In this document: piece by piece, positions 15,992 to 23,447 of the stretch | How the letters are laid out: the number at the start of each line of letters is the position of its first letter | How positions within the stretch are numbered: the stretch's first letter is position 1 | Assembly (NCBI GenBank): GCA_964519835.1 | Contig: CAZFLD010000052.1 | Coordinates: forward strand, 1 to 31,466 | Length of the DNA stretch: 31,466 nucleotides | From: CAZFLD01 sp964519835 | Lineage (GTDB): Bacteria; Spirochaetota; Spirochaetia; DSM-27196; CAZFLD01 | Direction: 5' to 3' | The notes under the pieces: model-generated | What the model was told of the DNA's origin: nothing | The model's input: only the letters and a program-made list of their open reading frames with translations | Database searches by the model: none | Program-made: the position numbers and the translations under genes

Positions 15992-16125
15992 CGCGTGTTG
16001 ATTAACCGGACCAAAGAATCGTTTAGAAACTCCACCTCGTACTGCCGTGACTTGACCATGGCAAACGCCCCATTGGCGATACCGGCAACAGCACCAGGCC
16101 GGCTATTGGTCCCAAGCGCCTTCAC
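15988..16125 (-). CDS. Short frame encoding an HPr-like first half, overlapping the HPr-domain gene
   Basis: A 45-residue frame from GTG 16125 whose TGA overlaps the ATG of the HPr-domain gene in the string ATGA. The product reads KALGTNSRPGAVAGIAN, then FAMVKSRQYEVEFLND, then LVRLINTR. This follows the HPr layout of G-L-H-A-R-P-A, first helix, strand, D-G, V-N-x-K-S. An Asn stands where the catalytic His would be, so it would not be phosphorylated in the usual way. The next frame carries on with MILILRVG, where HPr has S-I-M-G-I. Either it is the shifted N-terminal part of the large gene (a mutation or a sequencing error) or a small coupled peptide. The resemblance is by eye and modest. Confidence 0.45.
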   Translation of the reverse strand: MKALGTNSRPGAVAGIANGAFAMVKSRQYEVEFLNDSLVRLINTR

Positions 16126-16283
16126 TCGGGCGCTCTATCGTAGGGCTCATCCTCAGTGGTATCGCCGTCACCGTCGAGAATCGCAATACCGTCATCAGCA
16201 AAACTCCAAACGGGTCGATCGTCGGCCGCTCCGGGCTGCCGGCTCTTTTCGACCCGCGTAGCTGTGAAGCTTCGATTGCACAA
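16122..16283 (-). other. Possible further coding remnant upstream of the HPr-domain gene
   Basis: A frame ending at 16122 overlaps the GTG of the preceding entry in the string GTGA. Its last 34 codons encode a protein-like, acidic tail with RPVWSFADDGIAILDGDGD and then TTEDEPYDRAPE. Codon third positions look coding-like. The only upstream start is a TTG near 16283 without a ribosome site, and the first 20 codons run through direct repeats. I do not recognise it. Confidence 0.25.
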
Positions 16284-16312
16284 AAAAATCGTTGCACAAG
16301 TCGTTGCACAAA
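16272..16312. repeat. Three direct copies of TCGTTGCACAA upstream of malE
   Basis: TCGATTGCACAA (16272-16283), TCGTTGCACAAG (16289-16300) and TCGTTGCACAAA (16301-16312) lie in the same orientation. The last two are head to tail with a 12-bp period. A related ATTGCAC lies at the malE -35 region (16430-16436). They could be sites for a second regulator of the maltose operon. Confidence 0.45.
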
Positions 16313-16375
16313 ACCGGGGATGACACGTCCATTGTCGATCATTGTGGCGTTTTTGCCACGATCACGGCGGTTTCT

Positions 16376-16385
16376 GAACCGGTTT
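16376..16385. promoter_or_regulatory. Upstream AACCGGTT operator half of the mal control region
   Basis: The palindrome AACCGGTT at 16377-16384 repeats the core of the operator inside the malE promoter, 69 bp centre to centre. A CG-centred palindrome of this form is typical of LacI-family operators. Two sites could allow looping by a tetrameric or paired repressor. Confidence 0.5.
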
Positions 16386-16430
16386 GTGAAAAAAATTGCG
16401 CAAACTGGCGAGGCCGATGACAGAAAAAGA

Positions 16431-16459
16431 TTGCACGATTGCCTAAACCGGTTTACCAT
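16431..16459 (+). promoter_or_regulatory. malE promoter with LacI-type operator in the spacer
   Basis: TTGCAC (16431-16436) and TACCAT (16454-16459) are 17 bases apart. The perfect palindrome TAAACCGGTTTA (16444-16455) fills the spacer and touches the -10 box, so a bound repressor would exclude RNA polymerase. The LacI-family gene at 23448 within the same operon is the likely repressor. Two small hairpins, GTTGC-ATA-GCAAC and GTGCC-CCTCGA-GGCAC, lie in the leader before the malE ribosome site. Confidence 0.6.
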
Positions 16460-16521
16460 CACTTATCACGTTGCATAGCAACATCAACTCGTGCCCCTCG
16501 AGGCACAAAACGGAGGTTTGT

Positions 16522-17763
16522 ATGAAGAAAGTTCTGATTATCTTTCTGCTCTTTGCCGTTGCTCTGCTGCCGGTCTTTGCCGGTGGACAAGAGGAAACGG
16601 ACCAGGACGAAGCGGATCAGCAGGACGCGGAACAGGAGCCCGAAGTCGATTCGGATGCCACGTTGCTGGTCTGGGCGGACGAGCAGCGCGCGCCGGTCCT
16701 CGAGGACCTGGGAGCGGAGTTTGCCGAGACCTACGGTGTCGAGGTTAACGTCCAGCAGCTCGGATTCGGCGACATCCGCGACAACCTCAAGGTTGCGGGT
16801 CCCGCCGGCGAAGGCCCGGACATCCTGGTGGGCGCTCACGACTGGCTTGGTGAGCTTGTGGCAAGTGGTCTTGTCGCACCCATCAATCTGGGAGCAAAGG
16901 AAGACGACTTTACCGATGCGGCAATTCAGGCATTCACCTATGACGGTGAGCTCTACGGTATGCCCTACGCGGTAGAAAACGTCGCTTTTGTCTACAACCC
17001 TGACCTGGTACCCGGGGCTCCGGCGGATTTCGATGAAGTACTCGCCATCTCGCGGGAGCTCCAGGGCTCGGGCACGGCCGACTTTGGCTTTGTTCGTCAA
17101 GAAGGCGATCCGTACCACTTCTTCCCGATCCAGACCTCCTTCGGCGGCTACGTCTTTGACGTAAATCCCGACGGTACATACAACCCGGACGCGGTTGGTA
17201 TCGACGACGACGGGTCTATCCAGGCCGCCGAGTGGCTCGAGGTAGCGGTTGTCGACGGTGTTGTGCCGGCAGGCCTTGATTATGACGGCTACCACGTGCT
17301 CTTCGAGGGTGGCGACGCCGCGATGATCATTACGGGCCCGTGGGCGATAGGTCGACTCAACGAGTCCGGAGTGAACTACGAAGTCGCCCCGATCCCCGGC
17401 AACGGCGCTCCGTTCTTGGGCGTGCAGGGGTTTATGGTCAGTGCGTTCAGCGAGAACCAGGGGATTGCCCAAGCATTCCTGACCGAGTTCGTGGCCACCA
17501 CCGACGTTATGTTCGAGATGTACGAGCTCGACGGCCGCGCTCCAGCGCACACCGAGGCGCTCAACATGGTCGAGGATGAGACGGTTGCCGCCTTTGGTGA
17601 GGCCGGTACCGCCGGACTTCCAATGCCCGCTATCCCCGAAATGTCCGCCGTGTGGACCGCATGGGGTGATGCCGTGACGCTGATCATGCAGGAGCAGGCA
17701 GGAGGCGACGAGGCGTTTGTCAACGCCGCACGGCAAATCCGCGAAACTATCGCGGGAAACTAG
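16522..17763 (+). CDS. malE: Maltose/maltodextrin-binding protein of an ABC importer
   Basis: A 413-residue exported binding protein. The ATG at 16522 is preceded by GGAGG at five bases and leads straight into a signal peptide (residues 1-20, ending P-V-F-A). A longer in-frame start at 16471 would place junk before the signal. A very acidic linker of about 25 residues follows, then the family 1 binding fold. Features matching MalE include GPDILVGAHDWLGELVASGLVAP, YGMPYAVENVAFVYNPDLV, AAMIITGPWAI and LGVQGFMVSAFSEN. It delivers maltodextrins to MalFG, encoded directly downstream. A palindromic operator in its promoter suggests repression by a LacI-type protein relieved by maltodextrin or a derivative. 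No lipobox cysteine is present. Confidence 0.9.
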   Translation: MKKVLIIFLLFAVALLPVFAGGQEETDQDEADQQDAEQEPEVDSDATLLVWADEQRAPVLEDLGAEFAETYGVEVNVQQLGFGDIRDNLKVAGPAGEGPDILVGAHDWLGELVASGLVAPINLGAKEDDFTDAAIQAFTYDGELYGMPYAVENVAFVYNPDLVPGAPADFDEVLAISRELQGSGTADFGFVRQEGDPYHFFPIQTSFGGYVFDVNPDGTYNPDAVGIDDDGSIQAAEWLEVAVVDGVVPAGLDYDGYHVLFEGGDAAMIITGPWAIGRLNESGVNYEVAPIPGNGAPFLGVQGFMVSAFSENQGIAQAFLTEFVATTDVMFEMYELDGRAPAHTEALNMVEDETVAAFGEAGTAGLPMPAIPEMSAVWTAWGDAVTLIMQEQAGGDEAFVNAARQIRETIAGN

Positions 17764-19398
17764 ATGAAATCCGTGATGAAGAAAAACGAGGGCGCTCCGG
17801 CGCCCTCGTTGGCTTCCGAAGAGGACCGGCCTCAACATCCCTTTTTTTCTTCCAAGCCCATTCGGGTACTTACAAGGCTTTCGCTTCTCGCGATCCTGGA
17901 CGCCTTTAGCCTGTTGTTCATCTGGACGTTGATCGCCAACGGGTACTACCCTCTCGCAGCGGTGGTATTTCTCGTGACGGTCGGGGTAAACATCGCCTTT
18001 CTCATCGAGAAGGCGTACCCATTCCGGTGGTTTTCTCCCGGACTCGCCTTGATGATCATCATGCTTGCCTATCCCACGGCGTATACCGTCTATGTGGCGT
18101 TCACAAACTATGGGGACGGGCACCTGCTGACCAAAACACAGGTGCTGACTCAGCTGGAGCGCGTAAACTACTCGCCGGAGGGCGCTCCCGATTACTCGTG
18201 GACTGCCTTCAGGAACAATGACGGGGAGTTTGTGCTTTGGCTGCAGTCGGAAGACCAAGACTATCTGGCCCGCCCCGACGAAAAGCTCGTACCGGCGGAC
18301 GATGTCGCCGCGCAGATCCGTAATTCGCTCGACTCGGAGGGTGTACCGACCGACATTCCCGGCTATACCCGCTTGAGCCGTATTCAGGTACTCTCGCAGC
18401 TTGATCGGATAAGCGCAGTTCAGTTCGGCGAACCGCCGGAGACGGTGCGCGTCAGGTCACTGGATTCGGCGCAGCGGCTCGAACAGCGCTACGTCTACGA
18501 CCCACAGGCCGATACGATCACCGACCAGACCGACGGAAAAGTCTACGAGCCGGTCCAGGGCACCTTTACGGCGGGAGACGGGGCGATCCTCCGTCCCGGC
18601 TACTGGGTGCCGGTTGGGGCCAAGAATTTTATCAGACTCTTTACGAGCCCGGCCTTGAGCGGCCCCTTCTCGCGTGTATTTATCTGGACCTTTGTGTTCG
18701 CGATCATGTCGGTCCTCCTTACCTTTGCGGTGGGGCTTTTTTTTGCCCTTGTCTTCGACCATCCAAAGATGCCGGCAAAACGAATCATTCGATCGTTGCT
18801 TCTCATCCCGTACGCGCTTCCGGCCTTTATCAGCGTCAACATCTGGCGTGGTATGTTTCAGCGTTACTTTGGGATCATCAGCACCACGCTCGAGGAGGTT
18901 TTCGGTTCGAGCCCGCTCTGGCTTGCCGACCCTCTCTGGGCAAAGATCGGCATATTAATCGTCCAAACCTGGCTCGGTTTCCCCTATATGATGCTGATCT
19001 GTACCGGCGCGCTCCAGTCACTACCGAGCGACATCTTCGAGGCGGCCACGATCGACGGCGCCGGTCCATTGCGGAAGTTCTGGCATCTAACACTGCCCCT
19101 GCTCCTCGTGGCGGTTGGGCCGCTTTTGATTGCCTCCTTCTCCTTCAACTTCAACAATTTCACCCTGATCGACATCTATGCCGAAGGGGGCCCGCCCATT
19201 GCGGGCACGCTGACGCCGGCCGGGCACACGGACATCCTTATCACCTATATCTTTCGGCTCGCATTCGCGAGTGGACGGGGCGCTGATTTCGGCTACGCCT
19301 CCGCCATCACGATTGTCATCTTTGTGATCCTCGCGGTCATCACTGCGCTCCAGTTCCGCTACACCAGGGTCTGGGAGGAGATCTCCGAAAATGTCTAG
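17764..19398 (+). CDS. malF: Maltose/maltodextrin ABC transporter permease MalF
   Basis: A 544-residue permease that starts one base after the malE stop. Residues 36-112 hold three membrane helices. A hydrophilic loop of about 185 residues (113-298) then corresponds to the periplasmic P2 domain that is characteristic of MalF and not of most sugar permeases. The remaining helices follow from about residue 299. The EAA loop at about 421-447 carries FEAATIDGAGP and then LTLPLL. It forms the channel with MalG. Its ribosome site is weak and a perfect hairpin covers codons 8-16, so translation is probably coupled to malE and kept low. The gene overlaps malG by eight bases. Confidence 0.92.
   Translation: MKSVMKKNEGAPAPSLASEEDRPQHPFFSSKPIRVLTRLSLLAILDAFSLLFIWTLIANGYYPLAAVVFLVTVGVNIAFLIEKAYPFRWFSPGLALMIIMLAYPTAYTVYVAFTNYGDGHLLTKTQVLTQLERVNYSPEGAPDYSWTAFRNNDGEFVLWLQSEDQDYLARPDEKLVPADDVAAQIRNSLDSEGVPTDIPGYTRLSRIQVLSQLDRISAVQFGEPPETVRVRSLDSAQRLEQRYVYDPQADTITDQTDGKVYEPVQGTFTAGDGAILRPGYWVPVGAKNFIRLFTSPALSGPFSRVFIWTFVFAIMSVLLTFAVGLFFALVFDHPKMPAKRIIRSLLLIPYALPAFISVNIWRGMFQRYFGIISTTLEEVFGSSPLWLADPLWAKIGILIVQTWLGFPYMMLICTGALQSLPSDIFEAATIDGAGPLRKFWHLTLPLLLVAVGPLLIASFSFNFNNFTLIDIYAEGGPPIAGTLTPAGHTDILITYIFRLAFASGRGADFGYASAITIVIFVILAVITALQFRYTRVWEEISENV
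17785..17810 (+). other. Perfect 11-bp hairpin at the malE-malF junction, inside early malF codons
   Basis: AACGAGGGCGC (17785-17795), loop TCCG and GCGCCCTCGTT (17800-17810) form a very stable tetraloop hairpin 21 bases after the malE stop codon. It occupies codons 8-16 of malF. In E. coli a stem-loop array between malE and malF protects malE mRNA and lowers malF output. A comparable role is plausible here. Confidence 0.6.
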
Positions 19399-20281
19399 TC
19401 AAGTAAAGAGAAGCCTCCTTCGTCATCGACTTCGGACCCACATCGACATAGGAGGCCGACTCCTGCTCGCGGCCGTCGCACTGGTCTTCGCCCTGACCCC
19501 GGTGCTGTTGATTCTGAGCGCCTCGCTCGATCCGCGCGACTCTATGGTTACCCAGTCGCTTATTCCGGCCGGGGCCTCGCTCGACAACTACGCCGAGCTC
19601 CTTGCCAGCGGTATCCACCCTTTTGGCCTCTGGTTCTGGAACACGATGAAAATCGCAGTTATCACTTCCACGTTGACCGTGTTGATCTGCTCGATCAGCG
19701 CGTACGCGTTCTCGCGGTTTAGGTTCAAAGGGCGGCGAGGGCTGCTACTAAGCGTCTTCCTCATTCAGGTATTCCCGAACTCACTGACGATGGTAGCAAC
19801 GTTCCTGCTCATCCAGGCGGTAGGTCTCTTCCTCCCGTTTATGGGACTCAACAGTCACGGCGGGCTTATCCTTGTCTATCTTGGCGCCGCGATGGGTATC
19901 AACACCTGGCTCATGAAAGGATATTTCGATTCGGTTCCACGGAGTCTCGACGAGTCGGCCCGCATCGACGGCGCGACAAACTGGCAGATCTACTGGCGGA
20001 TTATTCTGCCGGTAGTCCGGCCCATACTCGCGGTGGTCGCGTTGCTCGCTTTTATTGCCGCCTACTCAGATTTCCTAATCCCCCAGATCGTCCTTCAGGA
20101 TACACGCCAGTTCACCATGGCCGTCGGACTGACGCTTTTTATTCGAGGCGGCCAGTACAGCGAAGAGTGGGGCGTCTTCTCAGCTGGCGCGCTGATCGGA
20201 GCGATTCCCATTGTAACGCTCTATCTCTTTCTCCAGCGCTTTCTCGTCGGTGGGCTCACGACCGGTGCAGTAAAGGGCTGA
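19391..20281 (+). CDS. malG: Maltose/maltodextrin ABC transporter permease MalG
   Basis: A 296-residue inner-membrane protein with six hydrophobic segments, the first at about residues 22-44. The EAA loop at about 182-209 contains DESARIDGATN followed by ILPVV. The usual C-terminal V-G-G-L-T-x-G-A-V-K-G tail is present, which in E. coli MalG contacts the ATPase MalK. The ATG lies eight bases before the malF stop, so the two permeases are translationally coupled. The ATPase itself is not encoded in the window. Confidence 0.92.
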   Translation: MSSQVKRSLLRHRLRTHIDIGGRLLLAAVALVFALTPVLLILSASLDPRDSMVTQSLIPAGASLDNYAELLASGIHPFGLWFWNTMKIAVITSTLTVLICSISAYAFSRFRFKGRRGLLLSVFLIQVFPNSLTMVATFLLIQAVGLFLPFMGLNSHGGLILVYLGAAMGINTWLMKGYFDSVPRSLDESARIDGATNWQIYWRIILPVVRPILAVVALLAFIAAYSDFLIPQIVLQDTRQFTMAVGLTLFIRGGQYSEEWGVFSAGALIGAIPIVTLYLFLQRFLVGGLTTGAVKG

Positions 20282-20302
20282 ACGGGATTCAAAGGAGTTT
20301 CT

Positions 20303-23300
20303 ATGACCCGTATTTCTACGATTGCACTGCTCGTATTGTTTGTGGTGGTCGGTCTTATCGTCGTATCGTGCGCCACGACCGGGCAGGAAGAGTCCCCGGG
20401 GCAAAGCTCGGAGGCAACAGAGATGCCGGAGGATGTCCTCTACCTCAACATCATGTGGCACCAGCACCAGCCGCTCTACTACCAGGATCCCGAAACCGGC
20501 GTCTACTCCCGTCCCTGGGTCCGGGTACACGCCACCAAGAGCTACTACGACATGGCGGCCATCCTCCAGGACTATCCCGATGTACGGGCCACCTTTAACC
20601 TTACGCCGGTCCTCCTCCGACAGATCGACGATTTTGTTAACGGTGCAAAGGACCGTTACTGGGTCTTGGCGGAAAAACACCCGAGCGAGCTCAACAACGA
20701 CGAGAGGCAGTTTATCCTCGAGCGTTTTTTCGACGCGAACTATGACAACATGATCGGACGCTTCCCGCGCTACACGGAACTGCTGGAGCGTCGTGGCCAG
20801 GTCGACACACGAACTCTCGAGGGCATCAACGCCTTTAGCGAACAGGACTACATGGACCTCCAGGTCTTTTTTAACCTGGTCTGGTTCGACCCCATGTTCC
20901 TCGACGAGGAGCCGCTCGCCACTCTTGTGGAGAAGGGTGGCAACTTCGACCAGTCGGACAAGCATGTGCTGTTTCAGGAGGCGCGACGTATCATCGCGGA
21001 GGTTGTCCCCATTCACAAAGAGATGCAGGACTCGGGCCAAATCGAGGTGATAACAACCCCGTACGCGCACCCCATCCTGCCGCTGGTGCTCAACAGCAAT
21101 CTCGCGAGCGTGGGTGATCCGACGGCCGAGCTTCCAAGCGAGTTTTTCCGGCCCCTCGATGCGATCGCGCACCTCGACCGCAGCGTTGACGTCTACAACA
21201 AAAATTTCGGGCGCGACCCCGTCGGCCTATGGCCGGCTGAAGGCGCGGTCGCCCAAGACATCGTTAACATGGTTGCAAACGCCGGCTACGAGTGGATGGC
21301 CACCGGCGAACCGGTACTTGCGAAGAGCATCGGCATAGAAGGCTTTGTTCGCGATGCCACCGACACGGTCACCAACGCGGATGCCCTTTACCGTCCCTAC
21401 ACCGTGCAAGGCGGACGTGGCGATCCGGTCACAATAGTCTTCCGGGACCTTCGCCTTTCCGACCTCATCGGCTTCGAGTATTCCGGCACGCCGGGCGAAG
21501 CGGCGGCCGCGGACTTTATTCGGCGCCTCGAAAACATACGGACCCGCCTTCAGGAAGAGACCGAGGGCGAGGGCGGACCTCACCTGGTGAGTGTCATTCT
21601 CGACGGCGAAAACGCGTGGGAGCACTACCCCAACGATGGAAAGGCCTTCTTGAACGCCCTATACCGTGAGCTCAGCGAGTCTGAGACGATCCGCACGACA
21701 ACGGTGCCGGAGTTTATGACCGCCTTCCCGGACCAACGGCGCATTGAGGATCTCTGGCCGGGTGCATGGTTTTCTTCCGACTACGCTACCTGGATAGGTG
21801 AGCGCGAGGAAACCAAGGCGTGGAACCTTCTCGGGCAGGTACGCGACTTCCTGAGCATCTACGAGGGGCGCCGCCGCAATCAGGTGACCGAGGAGCAACT
21901 CGCCGAAGCTATGGACTACATGTACCTCGCCGAAGGGTCCGATTGGTTTTGGTGGTACGGCTCGGATCAGGACTCGGGCCAAGACGAGTACTTCGACGAG
22001 GCCTACCGGGAGTTGCTCGCCAACGTCTACCGGGCGCTCGACCAAGAGGTTCCTGACTCCATTCGCGTGCCCATCATCCCTGAGCGGGCCGCCGCGCCGG
22101 AACAGCGGCCGTCGAATACGTTTACGCCGGTCGTTGACGGAGCGCTATCGGAGGACGAGTGGGCAACCGGCGGCTACTATCAAAGCACCGGCGATGCACA
22201 GGCGCGCGGCGCGGACGTGCTCGACGACCTTCGATACGGCTTTGACACCAAAAACTTCCACTTTGCCATCACCACCGGGGTGTCCGTAGGCGAAGCTCTT
22301 ACGCGCGGTCCCATTCACCTCTACTTTTCGTATCCCGGCCAAATCCATGTCGCGCCCTTTGTCAACGCAAGCGATTCCACACTCGTCGGCTTCGACGCGA
22401 GTCTCTACGTGGAACTCGGTCGGGACGGCGTAACGGTCGTCCGCTACGACGGCCGGGAGTGGAACCAAACTCAAGAGAGCTTTGCCGTTTCCTACGGCGA
22501 GCGAACGATCGAAGGAACCATCCCGCTTGCCCTGTTCGGCGACATGGAGAGCGGCGACGAGATATCCTTTGCCGCATTCTCAGTGGAGGCAAGCGGCGTA
22601 TTTGATCGGCTTCCGTCGTCGGGACCGGGACGGACAAACCTCCCCGATCTTGGGGGCGGCGTCCTGGTCCTCCGTGTTGATGATCCCACCGGCGACGACT
22701 TTGGCCCGGGAACCTACACCTATCCGAGTGACGCAGTCTTTACTGCCGGTGCTTATGATCTGACTGAGTTTGTCGTGGAGGAAGAGGAGAACTACCTCAA
22801 GTTCACGGTTGGCGTAGGCGCGCCGATCCAAAACCCCTGGAACTCGGGCATCAACCTCTCCATCCAGACGATCGACATCTACATCGATACCGATCCCGGC
22901 GCCGGGACCGGTGCTCGTCTCCTTCTCGAGGGGCGCAATGCGGCAATGCCGGCCGAGTTTGGCTGGGAGTACGCGGTCTGGGTCGAGGGCTGGCACCAAA
23001 AAGTGCTCCACCCCGAGGACCCAAGTGACCCCGCGTCCGCGCCGGTGGAAATGAGCGGGTCGCCGCTGAGGGTTCGGGTAGATTCGGACGGCGGCAAGGT
23101 CATAGTCCGCGTGCCTAAGGAGGTCATAGACGGAGACCCCAGGGAGTTTGGCTACACGATGGTACTCCTCGGCCAAGAGGGCTTCCCTACCTCCGGCGTT
23201 CGACGCGTCCGCGACGTAAACCAGGCCGCTGCACAGTGGCGCTTCGGCGGAGCCCCGGCCGACATCAACCACACGCGAATTGTCGACATGGCGGTGCCCG

Positions 23301-23422
23301 CATCGAGCCCGGTCGATCAAGCCGCCCTGCTATCCGACTACGTGAGTGTTGAAGGCGGCCGTGTCGACCAGCTTGGTCCCGATCAGTTTCCCAAGGCCTT
23401 TGTCGCTACGGTCAGCGACTAG
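20303..23422 (+). CDS. Surface lipoprotein with GH57 domain and glucodextranase-like C-terminal domain
   Basis: A 1039-residue lipoprotein. An AAAGGAG lies seven bases before the ATG, and the lipobox is V-V-S-C23. Residues about 45-480 form a glycoside hydrolase family 57 domain with motifs HQHQP (53-57), GQIEVITT around E248 and WPAEG around E313, the expected nucleophile. At the fourth conserved region the sequence is WMATGEPVL. G335 stands where active GH57 enzymes usually have the acid/base Asp, with E336 next to it. Beta-sandwich modules follow from about residue 600. The last 240 residues match the glucodextranase C-terminal domain, with NPWNSGINLSIQTIDIYID and then WEYAVWVEGW. Placed between malG and the regulator, it probably trims or binds alpha-glucans outside the membrane for import. 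Confidence 0.85.
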   Translation: MTRISTIALLVLFVVVGLIVVSCATTGQEESPGQSSEATEMPEDVLYLNIMWHQHQPLYYQDPETGVYSRPWVRVHATKSYYDMAAILQDYPDVRATFNLTPVLLRQIDDFVNGAKDRYWVLAEKHPSELNNDERQFILERFFDANYDNMIGRFPRYTELLERRGQVDTRTLEGINAFSEQDYMDLQVFFNLVWFDPMFLDEEPLATLVEKGGNFDQSDKHVLFQEARRIIAEVVPIHKEMQDSGQIEVITTPYAHPILPLVLNSNLASVGDPTAELPSEFFRPLDAIAHLDRSVDVYNKNFGRDPVGLWPAEGAVAQDIVNMVANAGYEWMATGEPVLAKSIGIEGFVRDATDTVTNADALYRPYTVQGGRGDPVTIVFRDLRLSDLIGFEYSGTPGEAAAADFIRRLENIRTRLQEETEGEGGPHLVSVILDGENAWEHYPNDGKAFLNALYRELSESETIRTTTVPEFMTAFPDQRRIEDLWPGAWFSSDYATWIGEREETKAWNLLGQVRDFLSIYEGRRRNQVTEEQLAEAMDYMYLAEGSDWFWWYGSDQDSGQDEYFDEAYRELLANVYRALDQEVPDSIRVPIIPERAAAPEQRPSNTFTPVVDGALSEDEWATGGYYQSTGDAQARGADVLDDLRYGFDTKNFHFAITTGVSVGEALTRGPIHLYFSYPGQIHVAPFVNASDSTLVGFDASLYVELGRDGVTVVRYDGREWNQTQESFAVSYGERTIEGTIPLALFGDMESGDEISFAAFSVEASGVFDRLPSSGPGRTNLPDLGGGVLVLRVDDPTGDDFGPGTYTYPSDAVFTAGAYDLTEFVVEEEENYLKFTVGVGAPIQNPWNSGINLSIQTIDIYIDTDPGAGTGARLLLEGRNAAMPAEFGWEYAVWVEGWHQKVLHPEDPSDPASAPVEMSGSPLRVRVDSDGGKVIVRVPKEVIDGDPREFGYTMVLLGQEGFPTSGVRRVRDVNQAAAQWRFGGAPADINHTRIVDMAVPASSPVDQAALLSDYVSVEGGRVDQLGPDQFPKAFVATVSD

Positions 23423-23447
23423 GAACCAAGGAAGTGCGGGTGGTCAC

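Larger units (their letters stand above)
16126..16521. other. Control region upstream of malE
   Basis: This 396-base stretch before malE contains the possible coding remnant on the minus strand, the three TTGCACAA repeats, two AACCGGTT operators, the malE promoter and two leader hairpins. No RNA gene is recognisable. Confidence 0.5.

Noticed and set aside
16103..16462. 119-codon open frame on the minus strand upstream of malE
   Set aside because: It runs through the direct repeats, operators and promoter of malE and gives no recognisable protein. The coding-like parts of this stretch lie in the two other minus-strand frames.
16459..18258. Long 599-codon open frame on the minus strand
   Set aside because: It is antisense to malE and the start of malF, whose products match known families with signal peptide and ribosome site. 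The minus-strand product has no recognisable domain.
20180..21172. 330-codon open frame on the minus strand
   Set aside because: Antisense to the malG end and the GH57 gene, and the product shows no family motif. It reflects the skewed codon use of the sense genes.
23346..23447. Earlier in-frame ATG for the mal regulator
   Set aside because: It lies inside the end of the GH57 gene and would place 34 unrelated residues before a LacI-type helix-turn-helix that normally begins the protein.
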